Positions 44,987 through 53,446 are shown, numbered from the stretch's first letter. The stretch: DNA of 64,000 nt from Pseudomonas jinjuensis (GCF_900103845.1 NZ_FNIJ01000004.1:62001-126000); one strand, 5' to 3'. Numbers and translations: made by a program. The notes: generated by a model from the letters alone, not told the origin.

Positions 44987-45703
44987 TCAGAATCCGCCCG
45001 GGCGGGTGAGCTGCGCCATCGCCGCATTCAGGTCGTTCGCCGAGGGGCCGTTGCCCAGCACCACATTCAACTGGGTCAGGTTTTCCACGGCATTGCGCGA
45101 GCCGATGATGTCGGTGCGCTGGATGAGGCTGCCGCCGCCGAGCTGCTGCATGCTGCTGCCCTGGCCGGTGGCCTGGATCGACATCCGCAGGCCGCCGCTG
45201 GCCTGGGCAACGCTGACCTGGCCGAGGCTGCTGTCGCGCCGCGTGGCCTCCAGGACCGGGCTGCCCCGCGGCACGCCGGCCGGCAGCGAACCCTGCGAGA
45301 CTGCGATGTTCATGCCGTTGTGGCTGGTGTTGAAGTCGCCCGCCGAGCGGGTGCTCTGCGAGATGCCCTGGACCTGGCCGAGGCCGGCGCCGCCGAGCAC
45401 CTGGCCGCTGCCGGCGGGCAGGGCGCCGCGCCGGCCGTTGTCGAACAGGGTGACGTTGAATACCGGCGCGGGCATGCCCCGCTGCATCTGCATGCTCACC
45501 TGGCCGCCGAGGACCTGCCCGTTGGCGGCCTGCCAGCTGCTGCTCATGACCACGCCGAAGCTGACGACGCGCCCGGGCATCACGAAGCGACCGCGCAGCT
45601 GGTCCAGTTGCGCGTCGGTAAGTTCGATCGGCGGTCGCGATTCGGCGTGTGCGGGGAAGGCCGCGGTCACGCAACAGGCGATCAGCCAATGACGGATCCT
45701 CAT
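44987..45703 (-). CDS. Secreted protein of unknown function, FapE-like position
   Basis: 238 residues with a signal peptide (MRIRHWLIACCVTAAFPAHA, cleavage about residue 20). Mature protein is Gly-, Ser-, Gln- and Asn-rich. After the signal, ELTDAQLDQLRGRF (27-40) resembles a double-glycine leader (LSxxELxxIxGG). Repeated QVLGG segments and a SFGVVMSSSWQAANG block follow. Last gene of the five-gene operon; GGGAGG precedes ATG 45703. I infer it is an accessory or surface component. Confidence 0.72.
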   Translation of the reverse strand: MRIRHWLIACCVTAAFPAHAESRPPIELTDAQLDQLRGRFVMPGRVVSFGVVMSSSWQAANGQVLGGQVSMQMQRGMPAPVFNVTLFDNGRRGALPAGSGQVLGGAGLGQVQGISQSTRSAGDFNTSHNGMNIAVSQGSLPAGVPRGSPVLEATRRDSSLGQVSVAQASGGLRMSIQATGQGSSMQQLGGGSLIQRTDIIGSRNAVENLTQLNVVLGNGPSANDLNAAMAQLTRPGGF

Positions 45704-45731
45704 GGCATCCTCCCGGAGCGTCCCGCTCCCA

Positions 45732-46412
45732 TCAGAAGAAGTCGCTCTGGATGAAACCGAACTCCATGAGCTCGGCGTCCCTGAGAGGCCGGAACGCATC
45801 CAGCCGGTCGCGCGCGGTCAGCGGGTCGGGCGGGGAGAGCAGCGCATTGGCGCGGTCGTAGCCCGGCCCGACCACGGCGAGGATCACGCCGTTCCAGCCT
45901 TTCCTGAAATCCTCGAAGCCGTAGCGCTTGTGGCCCAGCACCGGGTCGCCGATGTACACCCAGTCGCCGCGGGTCCGCTGCATGACCACGAAATGCTTGT
46001 AGCCGCGCACGTCGAGCAGGACGATCACCGGCATCTGTACCCGGCGGAACTGCTCGTCCGACACCCGGTAGCCCCGTGCGCGCAGGCCGATGGATTCGAC
46101 GTAGCGCTTCATGTCGAGCATGGAAAAGCCCAGGTTGCGCACGGTGTCCGGGTCGGCGTGGTGCAGCATGCCCTCGATCACCATGCGCTCGCTGACGTCC
46201 AGCCGGTAGGCCTGGCGCAGGATGGTGGCGAGCGCCGCGGCGCCGCAGCTGAAGTCGGTCTGCTGCTGCACCAGGTCGCGGAACTTGCGTTCCCGCACGC
46301 TTTCCACGGTCTTGTAGGCCAGGCCGCCGCCGGCCAGGGCGGCGACCGGAATCTGCGCGGCCTGGGCGCCGAAACCCAGGACGAAAAGGAACAAGAGCGC
46401 CAACGCACGCAT
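45732..46412 (-). CDS. C39-family peptidase, FapD-like
   Basis: 226 residues. Signal peptide (MRALALLFLFVLGFGAQA) then a C39 papain-like domain. Catalytic residues seen: C56 in QQTDFSCGAAALATIL, H140 in RGYKHFVVMQ and D156 in YIGDPVLG. There is no ABC-transporter ATPase, so it is a stand-alone periplasmic peptidase, as FapD is in the Fap amyloid operon. It lies between the repeat proteins and the 44987 gene. It probably processes one or more of them. Confidence 0.85.
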   Translation of the reverse strand: MRALALLFLFVLGFGAQAAQIPVAALAGGGLAYKTVESVRERKFRDLVQQQTDFSCGAAALATILRQAYRLDVSERMVIEGMLHHADPDTVRNLGFSMLDMKRYVESIGLRARGYRVSDEQFRRVQMPVIVLLDVRGYKHFVVMQRTRGDWVYIGDPVLGHKRYGFEDFRKGWNGVILAVVGPGYDRANALLSPPDPLTARDRLDAFRPLRDAELMEFGFIQSDFF

Positions 46413-46476
46413 GGTGGGGCCCCTCGGGGAAAATGTCGGGGCCCCGGGATCGCCGGAGCCCCGGAACCCGCCAGGG

Positions 46477-47250
46477 CTACGGTGCGGTTGCGACCGCGGC
46501 GGCGGTGGAAGCGATCGCCAGCGAGTTGGTCTGCTGGTTGCCGGTGCCGGCGGCGATGTTCACGCCGACGTTGCCGGTCACGCCGGTCATCGAGCCACTC
46601 GCCGTGGCGTTGTTGACCACATGTACGGTGCCGAGCTCGCCCGCTTCGTTTACGGCGTCCGGGGCGATCAGGCCGAGGGTGAAGTCGCCTTCGTCATCCA
46701 CGGATTCGTTGTTGACGATCTGTCCGCTCACGCTCTGCGAGGCCTGGGCGTTCGCGACGGTCGGGCCTTCCAGGTCGTCCAGGTCTGCAGGGGCGGTGCC
46801 GGCGGCGGCTGCCAGGTCGTTTTTCTGCTGGTTGTAGGTGCCGGCGGCGACGTTCACGCCGACGTTGCCCGAGGCGCCGTCCAGCGAGCTGGAAAGGGTG
46901 GCGTCGTTGGTGCCGGCGATGTTGTTGGTCGCTTCGTTCGCCCCCAGGGTCTGGGTGACGGAGGTGCTGGCGCTGGTGGCGAATACCGTCGCGGCATCGC
47001 TGGCGGCCAGCGCGGCGGCGTTGGCCTGCTGGTTGACGCTGCCGGCGGCGACGTTGATGCCGACGTTGCCTTCGGCGTCGGAGCCGCTGCCTTCGGAGGC
47101 GGCGGTGTTTTCCGTGCCTTCGTTGGTTACCGTGTTGCCGGTGAGATCCTGGGTGTCCGATACGATCGCCTCGGCCGCATAGCCGGTACTGATGGCCATT
47201 GCGCTGGCCAGGGCGAATGCCAACGGCGTCAACAGGAATTTCGCTTTCAT
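46477..47250 (-). CDS. Amyloid-type repeat protein, FapC-like (three repeats)
   Basis: 257 residues. Signal peptide ends near A26 (STGYAA-E). Three repeats of the form GN-V-G-[VI]-N-[VI]-AAG-xx-NQQ-x-N at about 61-80, 128-147 and 226-245, separated by Ala/Thr/Ser/Asn-rich linkers; no cysteine. This resembles the repeat plan of Fap fibril proteins. GAGGAAA lies eight bases before ATG 47250. I infer the main fibre subunit. It lacks the C-terminal CxxC of FapC. Confidence 0.8.
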   Translation of the reverse strand: MKAKFLLTPLAFALASAMAISTGYAAEAIVSDTQDLTGNTVTNEGTENTAASEGSGSDAEGNVGINVAAGSVNQQANAAALAASDAATVFATSASTSVTQTLGANEATNNIAGTNDATLSSSLDGASGNVGVNVAAGTYNQQKNDLAAAAGTAPADLDDLEGPTVANAQASQSVSGQIVNNESVDDEGDFTLGLIAPDAVNEAGELGTVHVVNNATASGSMTGVTGNVGVNIAAGTGNQQTNSLAIASTAAAVATAP

Positions 47251-47298
47251 GATCGATTTCCTCGCTGCCTGGATTTTCGATTTTCCACTCAGGGAGTC

Positions 47299-47877
47299 TC
47301 AGGGTTGATCCGCGACCCTGATGCTCAGGGTGTTGGCCATGCGATTGCCAACTCCCGCGCTCTGGTTCAGCTGCACTACGCCATTACTGCCGGCGAAGGC
47401 CCGGTCGTCGGTGACGACCCTCCGCGCCCCTATGGCCGCTGCTCCACCTGAACCAAAGTTGGTGACTGCCACGCTCTGCGACAGTTCGTTGTCGTCCAGC
47501 CCCCGGGGCGTGACGGCGCCGAGGCTGATGCTCATGGCGTTGGCCTGCTGCGTCGCCGCTCCGGCGGACTGGTTGACCCCCAGCACGCCACTGCCGCCGG
47601 TGAAGGCCGGCCCGAGGATTTCCGCCCCCGCATCCAGGGCGCGGTCGATGCCGCGGACCTGCAGCCGCTGGCTCTGCCCGGTGCCGGCCGAAGCCCCCGG
47701 GCCGATGGCGATCGCGCGGGCATTGCTCTGCTGCTGGAAGTCGCCGGCGGCCTGGTTCACCGACAGCACGCCGTCGTAGCCGATGCCGCTGGTGTCGAGC
47801 CGGGCGCGATCGATGGACGGATCGGCCACGGCCAGCAGCGGCAGAAGGAGGATCGGCAGAAGGAAGAATCGCACCAT
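47299..47877 (-). CDS. Amyloid-type repeat protein, FapB-like (three repeats)
   Basis: 192 residues with a signal peptide (about 1-18). Three repeats with core GV-x-x-[VL]-NQ-[AS]-AG-x-x-xQ-x-x-N at about 36-58, 97-118 and 166-187, Gln and Asn at fixed places. It is smaller and differently spaced from the 46477 protein, as minor FapB is from FapC. The gap to the preceding gene is 2 bp; the GGAGG site lies inside the upstream gene. A nucleator role is inferred. Confidence 0.75.
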   Translation of the reverse strand: MVRFFLLPILLLPLLAVADPSIDRARLDTSGIGYDGVLSVNQAAGDFQQQSNARAIAIGPGASAGTGQSQRLQVRGIDRALDAGAEILGPAFTGGSGVLGVNQSAGAATQQANAMSISLGAVTPRGLDDNELSQSVAVTNFGSGGAAAIGARRVVTDDRAFAGSNGVVQLNQSAGVGNRMANTLSIRVADQP

Positions 47878-47879
47878 GC

Positions 47880-48338
47880 TCAGCGGCCTCCACCCAGCAC
47901 CTGCAGGGGCGCGAGGCCGCGCTGCAGGCTGTTGTCGACGCTATTGGCGATCCGGCCGCCCAGCCCGCCGCCATGGCCGGCGATGTTGCCGCCGAGATTG
48001 GCCGTGGTATTGGCACCCTCGCTGATGCGGTTGTGCACGCCGTCCAGGCCACCCGCCACCGCCGGCTGTACGGCGGAACCGCTGGTGATGCGGGCGAAGT
48101 CGTCGTCCTGCAGTTCCCGGACGCCGGTATCGAGCAGCACCTGGCTGACCTGCGGGGCGGTATTGGCGTTGACCTGCATGGGATGCGGATCGGGAACCAT
48201 CGTCGGCCGGGTCGCCACGCGCGGTTGCAGGGTCCGGGAAATCACGATGTTGCCGTCTTCCCCATGGGCCGGGGACACGGGCAGTGCCAGGGCGAGGGTG
48301 GCTACCGATAACGCTGCGTAGCGAAGGAAACGGACCAT
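47880..48338 (-). CDS. Secreted protein of unknown function, first gene of repeat-protein operon
   Basis: 152 residues with a signal peptide (about 1-26, ALALPVSPAHG). Mature protein is Asn-, Gly- and Ala-rich at the C-terminus (GGNIAGHGGGLGGRIAN). RELQDDDFARITSGSA (75-89) resembles a double-glycine leader. I do not recognise a family. Its place as first gene after the sigma-54 promoter suggests a chaperone, nucleator or C39 substrate. Confidence 0.65.
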   Translation of the reverse strand: MVRFLRYAALSVATLALALPVSPAHGEDGNIVISRTLQPRVATRPTMVPDPHPMQVNANTAPQVSQVLLDTGVRELQDDDFARITSGSAVQPAVAGGLDGVHNRISEGANTTANLGGNIAGHGGGLGGRIANSVDNSLQRGLAPLQVLGGGR

Positions 48339-48385
48339 GGCATCGATTCCTGATCGGCTGCGGATGCTGGATCGCAGGGAGAGGG

Positions 48386-48401
48386 AGCAAGAGTCGAGCC
48401 C
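48386..48401 (-). promoter_or_regulatory. Sigma-54 promoter of the repeat-protein operon
   Basis: On the minus strand: GGGCTCG-ACTC-TTGCT, compared with TGGCACG-N4-TTGCW. The invariant GG and GC with correct spacing are present; five of seven and all five bases match. A start about 12 bp downstream would give a leader near 37 nt to ATG 48338. The rest of the 310 bp gap (AT-rich GTCAATTAATGGCTATCAAT at 48408-48427) could hold activator sites. Confidence 0.68.
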
Positions 48402-48648
48402 GGAACTGTCAATTAATGGCTATCAATCAGTTAGCGTAGCTTTCTGGAAGTTTTCCCGGGTATGCCTGTCTCATCATTGATACAGCTGCGTCAGAAGCCA
48501 GCCGCCAGAACCTTGTCGCTGCTGGGGTAGAGGGTGTGTTTCACCAACGAGACAGGCCGGCCGCTCATTTCGCCCGATCGCCTGCTGGCGGTTTCGCCGG
48601 GCCGCGGCAGAGGGTATCAAGGGAGTTGCCCAACCTCGCGAGAGCAGC

Positions 48649-50040
48649 ATGAACAGCCAGCTCACCGGCCAGGACGCCCTGTTCTTCAACGTCGACCGTC
48701 CGCATGCGCCGTCGTACTGCACCCTGGTCGCCATCTACGAGCCGTCGGCCGTGCATGGCGAACGCCCCGGCTTCCGCGACATCGTCCGGCATGTCGGGGG
48801 CCGGCTGGATGCCTCGCCGGTGTTCCGCCAGCGGATCGTTCGCACGTCGTTCGGGCTCGGCTATCCGCACTGGGTCGAGGACGCGCTTTTCGATATCGAC
48901 CTCCATCTGCGCCATGCCGTCCTGCCCGCGCCGGGCGACTGGCGGCAGCTGTGCGACGCGGTGGCGCGCATCCAGGCCGACGCGCTGGACCTGACCCGGG
49001 CGCCATGGGAAATGCACGTGATCGACGGGCTCGACGCCATCGACGGCCTGCCGCGGGGCAGCTTCGCCATCGTCACCAGGGTGCACCACGCCGTGCTGGA
49101 CGGCGCGGCCGCGGCGGAACTGATCCGCGCGCTGCACGATTTCGCCGGCGACCGGCCGGATGTGGCGGAAGCGCCGCACGAGCACCAGCCGCCCCCGGGC
49201 CCGCTGGAAAGCGTGGCGCGCACCCTGGGCGACAACCTCGCGGCGGCGGCCCGCCTGGGCATGCCGCTGGCCCGGCTGTTGCCTCGGCTGGCGGCGGCCG
49301 GACTGCGCAGTGCCGCCTTCGTCCAGGGCGCGCCGCGTACCCGCTTCAATGTCGACATTTCCGCCCGGCGCGTCTGGGATTTGCTCAGCCTCGATCTGGA
49401 GGACGTGCAGCGGATCAAGCGCAGCGTCCCCGGGGCGACGCTGAACGACGTGGCGCTGGCGCTGGTGGGCGGGGCGCTGCGCCGCTACCTGCTGGCCCGG
49501 AACGAGCTGCCGGCGCGGTCGCTGGTCGCCCTGGCGCCGGTGAACACCCGCCGGCACGCTTCGGAGAAGCGCACCAGCGGCAACTCCGTGTCGATGCTGC
49601 GCGTGCCCCTCGGCACCGATATCGAGGACCCGCTCGCCCGGTTGCGGGCGGTGCACGAGGCGAGCGTCGAGGCCAAGACGCTGCACGACAGCCTTGGCCC
49701 GGGCGAACTCACCAACCTGCAGAAACTCGCCCCGCCCGCGGCGCTGGCCCTGGCCGGCCGCGTGGCGAGCCTGACCGGCCTGGGCGGCAGGGGGCCGTTT
49801 CCGCTGCACAACTGCATGGTGAGCAACGTCCCCGGTCCGCGGGAGCCGCTCCACCTGCTCGGCGCCAGGCTGGTCCGGCTGGGCGGCGTGGGCCCGCTGC
49901 TCGACGGCCTGTCGCTGTTCTTCAACCCGACCAGCTATTGCGGAAAGCTGTTCATCTCGGTGACCAGCACGCCGGAGGTGCTGCCCGATCCGGAATTCAT
50001 GCTGCGCTGCCTGCGGGAATCGTTCGAGGAGGCGCTGTAG
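48649..50040 (+). CDS. Wax ester synthase / diacylglycerol acyltransferase (WS/DGAT)
   Basis: 463 residues. The active-site motif HHxxxDG is present as HHAVLDG (146-152). Near the start is SGQDALFF-like LTGQDALFFNVD, and late are NDVALALVGGALRRYL and SNVPGPREPLHLLGARL. It uses acyl-CoA with fatty alcohol or diacylglycerol. The frame starts at ATG 48649 after a weak GAGAGCAGC site. Next to a divergent amyloid-like operon; no link is evident. Confidence 0.92.
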   Translation: MNSQLTGQDALFFNVDRPHAPSYCTLVAIYEPSAVHGERPGFRDIVRHVGGRLDASPVFRQRIVRTSFGLGYPHWVEDALFDIDLHLRHAVLPAPGDWRQLCDAVARIQADALDLTRAPWEMHVIDGLDAIDGLPRGSFAIVTRVHHAVLDGAAAAELIRALHDFAGDRPDVAEAPHEHQPPPGPLESVARTLGDNLAAAARLGMPLARLLPRLAAAGLRSAAFVQGAPRTRFNVDISARRVWDLLSLDLEDVQRIKRSVPGATLNDVALALVGGALRRYLLARNELPARSLVALAPVNTRRHASEKRTSGNSVSMLRVPLGTDIEDPLARLRAVHEASVEAKTLHDSLGPGELTNLQKLAPPAALALAGRVASLTGLGGRGPFPLHNCMVSNVPGPREPLHLLGARLVRLGGVGPLLDGLSLFFNPTSYCGKLFISVTSTPEVLPDPEFMLRCLRESFEEAL

Positions 50041-50050
50041 GGCGAGAGCT

Positions 50051-50424
50051 CCGCTCTTCGTAGGAGCCAGCTTGCTGGCGATCATCCATGCCAGCCGGCG
50101 GCTCGGTGGTCGCCGGTAAATCCGGATCGCCAGCAAGCTGGCTCCTACAGGTCTGGCGTCAAGCGGGGCAGGGGGCGTAGGGCATAACGCGCCAGCGTTA
50201 TCCGCCATCCGGTGAATACGGATCGACCGGTGCGGCACCGCTCTTCGTAGGAGCCAGCTTGCTGGCGATCATCCATGCCAGCCGGCGGCTCGGTGGTCGC
50301 CGGTAAATCCGGATCGCCAGCAAGCTGGCTCCTACAGGTCTGGCGTCAAGCGGGGCAGGGGGCGTAGGGCATAACGCGCCAGCGTTATCCGCCATCCGCT
50401 GAATACGGATCGACCGGTGCGGTA
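50051..50424. repeat. Two tandem copies of a 187-bp REP composite
   Basis: 50051-50237 and 50238-50424 are nearly identical (period 187). Each holds an inverted pair GTAGGAGCCAGCTTGCTGGCGA...TCGCCAGCAAGCTGGCTCCTAC around GATCATCCATGCCAGCCGGC, then the GGCATAACGCGCCAGCGTTAT element. A related tandem pair lies at 57220-57487. Confidence 0.92.
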
Positions 50425-50472
50425 TCGCTGTTCGTCATGGTTCTCCTTCATTTCGCTGGCGGACGAGAGTAT

Positions 50473-50508
50473 CCTTCATTTGAAGGCAGATATTCTGTCA
50501 TTTGAAGG
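50473..50508 (+). promoter_or_regulatory. Probable antitoxin operator and promoter of xre-res
   Basis: TCATTTGAAGG occurs at 50476-50486 and 50498-50508, exactly 22 bp apart (two helical turns). The first is part of a CCTTCA-TT-TGAAGG inverted repeat. A -10-like TATTCT lies between them at 50491, and the second copy runs into the ribosome site. This is a good autoregulation site for the antitoxin. Confidence 0.68.
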
Positions 50509-50515
50509 AGGCCCT

Positions 50516-50965
50516 ATGAGTGCCGCCCGCCGCAACGAACAACCGAGCCCCGAAGCGTCCTTCTGGCCGCTGGTCCACGCCCATGCCCGGCTCACCGAGG
50601 GCGAGCGCCTGAGCCGGATCAGGGAAGGGCTGAGCTGGCGCTGGGCCGAACTGGTGAAGATGGAATTCCGTCTCGGCCCGTCCGCCATCGAGCGCTTCAT
50701 CAATATTTCCACCTCGACCTTCGAGCGCAAGAAACGCGCCGACCTGCCGCTCGACCAGGTCGCGTCGGAGCGCCTGGACCGCCTGGCCTCGGTGGTGCTG
50801 CTGGCCGAGGAAGTGTTCGAAAGTTCCGAAGCCGCGTCCGAATGGATGACCACCCCGAACCAGGCCCTGGGCGGGCTCAGCCCGGTCGAGTCCTGCGATA
50901 CCGAGATCGGCGCCAAGCAGGTGCGGCGCATCCTGCATGCCATCGAGTGGGGCGGCGTGGCCTGA
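50516..50965 (+). CDS. Xre/ParS-type antitoxin (DUF2384) of RES toxin
   Basis: 149 residues. An N-terminal HTH-like region precedes the DUF2384 C-terminus, with the signature ALGGLSPVESCDTEIGAKQV and terminal ILHAIEWG. It neutralises the RES toxin and represses its own promoter. GGAGGCCC precedes ATG 50516. The stop TGA shares one base with the toxin ATG. Confidence 0.9.
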   Translation: MSAARRNEQPSPEASFWPLVHAHARLTEGERLSRIREGLSWRWAELVKMEFRLGPSAIERFINISTSTFERKKRADLPLDQVASERLDRLASVVLLAEEVFESSEAASEWMTTPNQALGGLSPVESCDTEIGAKQVRRILHAIEWGGVA

Positions 50966-51435
50966 TGCGCGCGTGGCGAGTATCCAAGGCCCGCCGCGCC
51001 CGGGACCTGAGCGGGCAGGGCGCGGCGATCGAGGGTGGGCGCTGGAACGAACAGGAAATCCCCGCGGTTTACATGGGGCTGACCCCGGCGATCTGCTGCC
51101 TGGAAACCTTCGTCCATACCAACGCCCGCCCCAGCGTGCCGCTGAAGATCACCTGTTTCGAGCTGCCCGACGATCCCGGACTGTATCTCGAACCGCGGCC
51201 GGACGAACTGCCCGCCGGCTGGAGCAGCCTGCCGGCGGACCGGCCGAGCATGTCCTTCGGCAGCGACTGGCTGAACGCCGCCAGTCACCTCGGCCTGATC
51301 GTGCCTTCGGCGGTGCTGCCGCTGGAGCGCAACATCGTGCTCAATCCCCGCCATCCGGCGATCCACCAGGTCGCCGTGGTGGACGTCTTCGACTTCGCCT
51401 ACGACGAACGGATGTTCCTGTCCCGCAACGGCTGA
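50965..51435 (+). CDS. RES-domain toxin
   Basis: 156 residues. RES family (NAD+-degrading toxins such as MbcT). R26 in GGRWNEQ, Y36 in AVYMG, E47 in CLETFVH and S115 in VPSAVLPLERNIVLNP are the expected catalytic-pocket residues, so the toxin looks active. It begins at TGATG with the antitoxin stop. The pair forms a complete type II toxin-antitoxin system. Confidence 0.9.
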   Translation: MRAWRVSKARRARDLSGQGAAIEGGRWNEQEIPAVYMGLTPAICCLETFVHTNARPSVPLKITCFELPDDPGLYLEPRPDELPAGWSSLPADRPSMSFGSDWLNAASHLGLIVPSAVLPLERNIVLNPRHPAIHQVAVVDVFDFAYDERMFLSRNG

Positions 51436-51441
51436 ACGAAA

Positions 51442-51464
51442 AAGCCCCTGCAGGGCAGGGGCTT
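51442..51464 (-). terminator. Terminator of the ABC transporter operon (and possibly xre-res)
   Basis: Arms AAGCCCCTGC / GCAGGGGCTT around AGG. On the minus strand it is followed by TTTTTCG. It lies in the gap between convergent genes; on the plus strand only a short T-run follows. Confidence 0.85.
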
Positions 51465-51470
51465 GGTCCG

Positions 51471-52619
51471 TCAGTGGGCGCCGGCGCCGCGCACCAGGTC
51501 GCTTTCGCTCCACTCGGTGTAGACGCAGGCATCCGCCGCAGCCCAGCGCACCAGCACCGGGGCGCCGGTCTGCAGCGGCTGGCTGGTGCCGGAGAGCTCC
51601 TTCAGCGTCAGGCTCGCGCCGCTGGAGGTGGTCACGCTGCAGGTGAGGCTCTCGCCGAGGAACACGGTTTCCGCCACCCGCGCCTGGATCTGGTTCCAGC
51701 CGGCGGCCAGCGGCTGCTGGGCAGCCTGTTCCGGCGTCAGCACCAGGGCCTTTTCCGGACGCACCATCAGCACCAGTTCCTGGCCGTCGTGCAGGCCGGC
51801 GGTGGGGCGGATCGCCAGCGACTGGTTCTCGAAGCTGGCGGCCGCGTTGCCCTGAGCCTTGACCTTGAGGAAGTTGGAGTTGCCGAGGAAGGAGGCGACG
51901 AAGGCATTCGGCGGGCTCTGGTAGAGGTCGTAGCCGCTGCCCAGGCCGACGATCCGCCCGTGGCTGAAGATGGCGATGCGCTGGGACAGGCGCATGGCTT
52001 CTTCCTGGTCGTGGGTCACGTAGACGATGGTGATGCCGAGGCGGCGGTGCAGGTGACGCAGCTCGTCCTGCAGGTCCTCGCGGAGCTTCTTGTCCAGCGC
52101 TCCGAGGGGTTCGTCCATCAGCAGGATGCGCGGCTCGTAGACCAGCGCGCGGGCGATGGCGACGCGCTGCTGCTGGCCGCCGGACAGTTGCGCCGGGCGG
52201 CGGTGGGCGAACTTCTCCAGCTGCACCAGCTTGAGCATCGCCTCGACGCGACGCTCGCGGTCGGCGCCCTTCTGCTTGCGGATATCCAGCGGGAAGCCGA
52301 TGTTGTCGCGCACCGACAGGTGCGGGAACAGCGAGTAGCGCTGGAACACCATGCCGATGTCGCGCTTGTGCGGCGGCACGTTCACCAGGGACTGGCCCTG
52401 CACCAGGATTTCGCCGGAAGAGGGCGTCTCGAAGCCGGCCAGCATCGACAGCGTGGTGCTCTTGCCCGAGCCGCTGGAGCCGAGGAAGGTGAGGAACTCG
52501 CCGTCCTGGATGTCCAGGCTGATGTTGTCGACGGCGGTGAAGTCGCCGTAGTGCTTGTTCAGGTTGCGCAGGCTGACCAGGGTCTTGTTGTCGCGGGTGT
52601 CTTGGATCACGGCACTCAT
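51471..52619 (-). CDS. ABC transporter ATPase (PotA/PotG type)
   Basis: 382 residues. Walker A GSSGSGKST, Q-loop MVFQRYSLFPH, signature LSGGQQQRVA, Walker B ILLMDEP and H-loop VTHDQEEAM, then a TOBE-type C-terminal domain. It energises import by the two permeases upstream. GAGGT precedes ATG 52619. It is the last gene of the operon. Confidence 0.93.
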   Translation of the reverse strand: MSAVIQDTRDNKTLVSLRNLNKHYGDFTAVDNISLDIQDGEFLTFLGSSGSGKSTTLSMLAGFETPSSGEILVQGQSLVNVPPHKRDIGMVFQRYSLFPHLSVRDNIGFPLDIRKQKGADRERRVEAMLKLVQLEKFAHRRPAQLSGGQQQRVAIARALVYEPRILLMDEPLGALDKKLREDLQDELRHLHRRLGITIVYVTHDQEEAMRLSQRIAIFSHGRIVGLGSGYDLYQSPPNAFVASFLGNSNFLKVKAQGNAAASFENQSLAIRPTAGLHDGQELVLMVRPEKALVLTPEQAAQQPLAAGWNQIQARVAETVFLGESLTCSVTTSSGASLTLKELSGTSQPLQTGAPVLVRWAAADACVYTEWSESDLVRGAGAH

Positions 52620-52636
52620 TTCGTTTACCTCGGCGC

Positions 52637-53446
52637 TCAGGCGCTGACAGGGTTGCGCCGGCGCAGCACGGCGGCGATCACCATCACCAGTACGGACAGA
52701 CCGATCAGCAGCGTCGAGGCGACGGCGATCACCGGGGTCAGGTCCTGGCGCAGGGTGGTCCACATTTTCACGGGCAGGGTCTGCAGGGTCGGGCTGGCCA
52801 TCATCACGCTCAGCACCACTTCGTCCCAGGAGACCAGGAAGGCGAACAGCGCGCCGGCCACCATGCCGGGGCGGATCGCCGGGAAGGTCACCTTGAGCAC
52901 CGCCTGCAGCCGCGAGGCGCCGCAGATCACCGCGGCATCCTCGATCGACTGGTCGAACAGCTTCAGCGAGTTGATGATCGAGATGATGGTGAACGGCAGC
53001 GCGACTATCACGTGGCTGACCACGAAGGAGAACAGCGTGCCGGTGTAGCCCAGCTTGAGGAACAGCGCGTACACCGCCACCGCGATGATCACCAGCGGCA
53101 CGATCATCGGCAGGGTGAACAGCGCGTAGAGGAACTCCCGGCCGGGGAACCTGCCGCGCACCAGGGCGAAGGCGGTCGGCAGGCCCAGGGCCACCGAGCA
53201 GATGGTGGTCAGCACGGCGACCTTCAGGCTCGCCAGGGCCGAGTCCATCCACTCGGGGTTGGAGAAGAACTGCCCGTACCACTTCAGCGTCCAGCCCGGC
53301 GGCGGGAACACCAGCCACTGGGAGGAACCGAAGGACAGCAGCACGATGAACACGATCGGCAGCACCAGGAAGGCGGCGATGGCGCCCGTGGTCAGGTACA
53401 GGCCGAGGCGCAGGCGCGGGCCCATGGCGTTGGGTGACAGCAGCAT
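52637..53446 (-). CDS. ABC transporter permease (PotC type)
   Basis: 269 residues with six helices. The cytoplasmic EAA-type loop is EDAAVICGASRLQAVLKVTFPAI, with the G in GASR conserved. It follows the other permease by 5 bp and the ATPase starts 17 bp later. It forms the inner-membrane channel with the 53452 protein. The substrate is unknown but the family takes polyamines, opines or related cations. Confidence 0.92.
   Translation of the reverse strand: MLLSPNAMGPRLRLGLYLTTGAIAAFLVLPIVFIVLLSFGSSQWLVFPPPGWTLKWYGQFFSNPEWMDSALASLKVAVLTTICSVALGLPTAFALVRGRFPGREFLYALFTLPMIVPLVIIAVAVYALFLKLGYTGTLFSFVVSHVIVALPFTIISIINSLKLFDQSIEDAAVICGASRLQAVLKVTFPAIRPGMVAGALFAFLVSWDEVVLSVMMASPTLQTLPVKMWTTLRQDLTPVIAVASTLLIGLSVLVMVIAAVLRRRNPVSA

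Noticed and set aside
50051-50424. CRISPR-like regular repeats
   Set aside because: The repeats are two near-identical 187-bp copies with internal hairpins and no unique spacers; they are REP composites.
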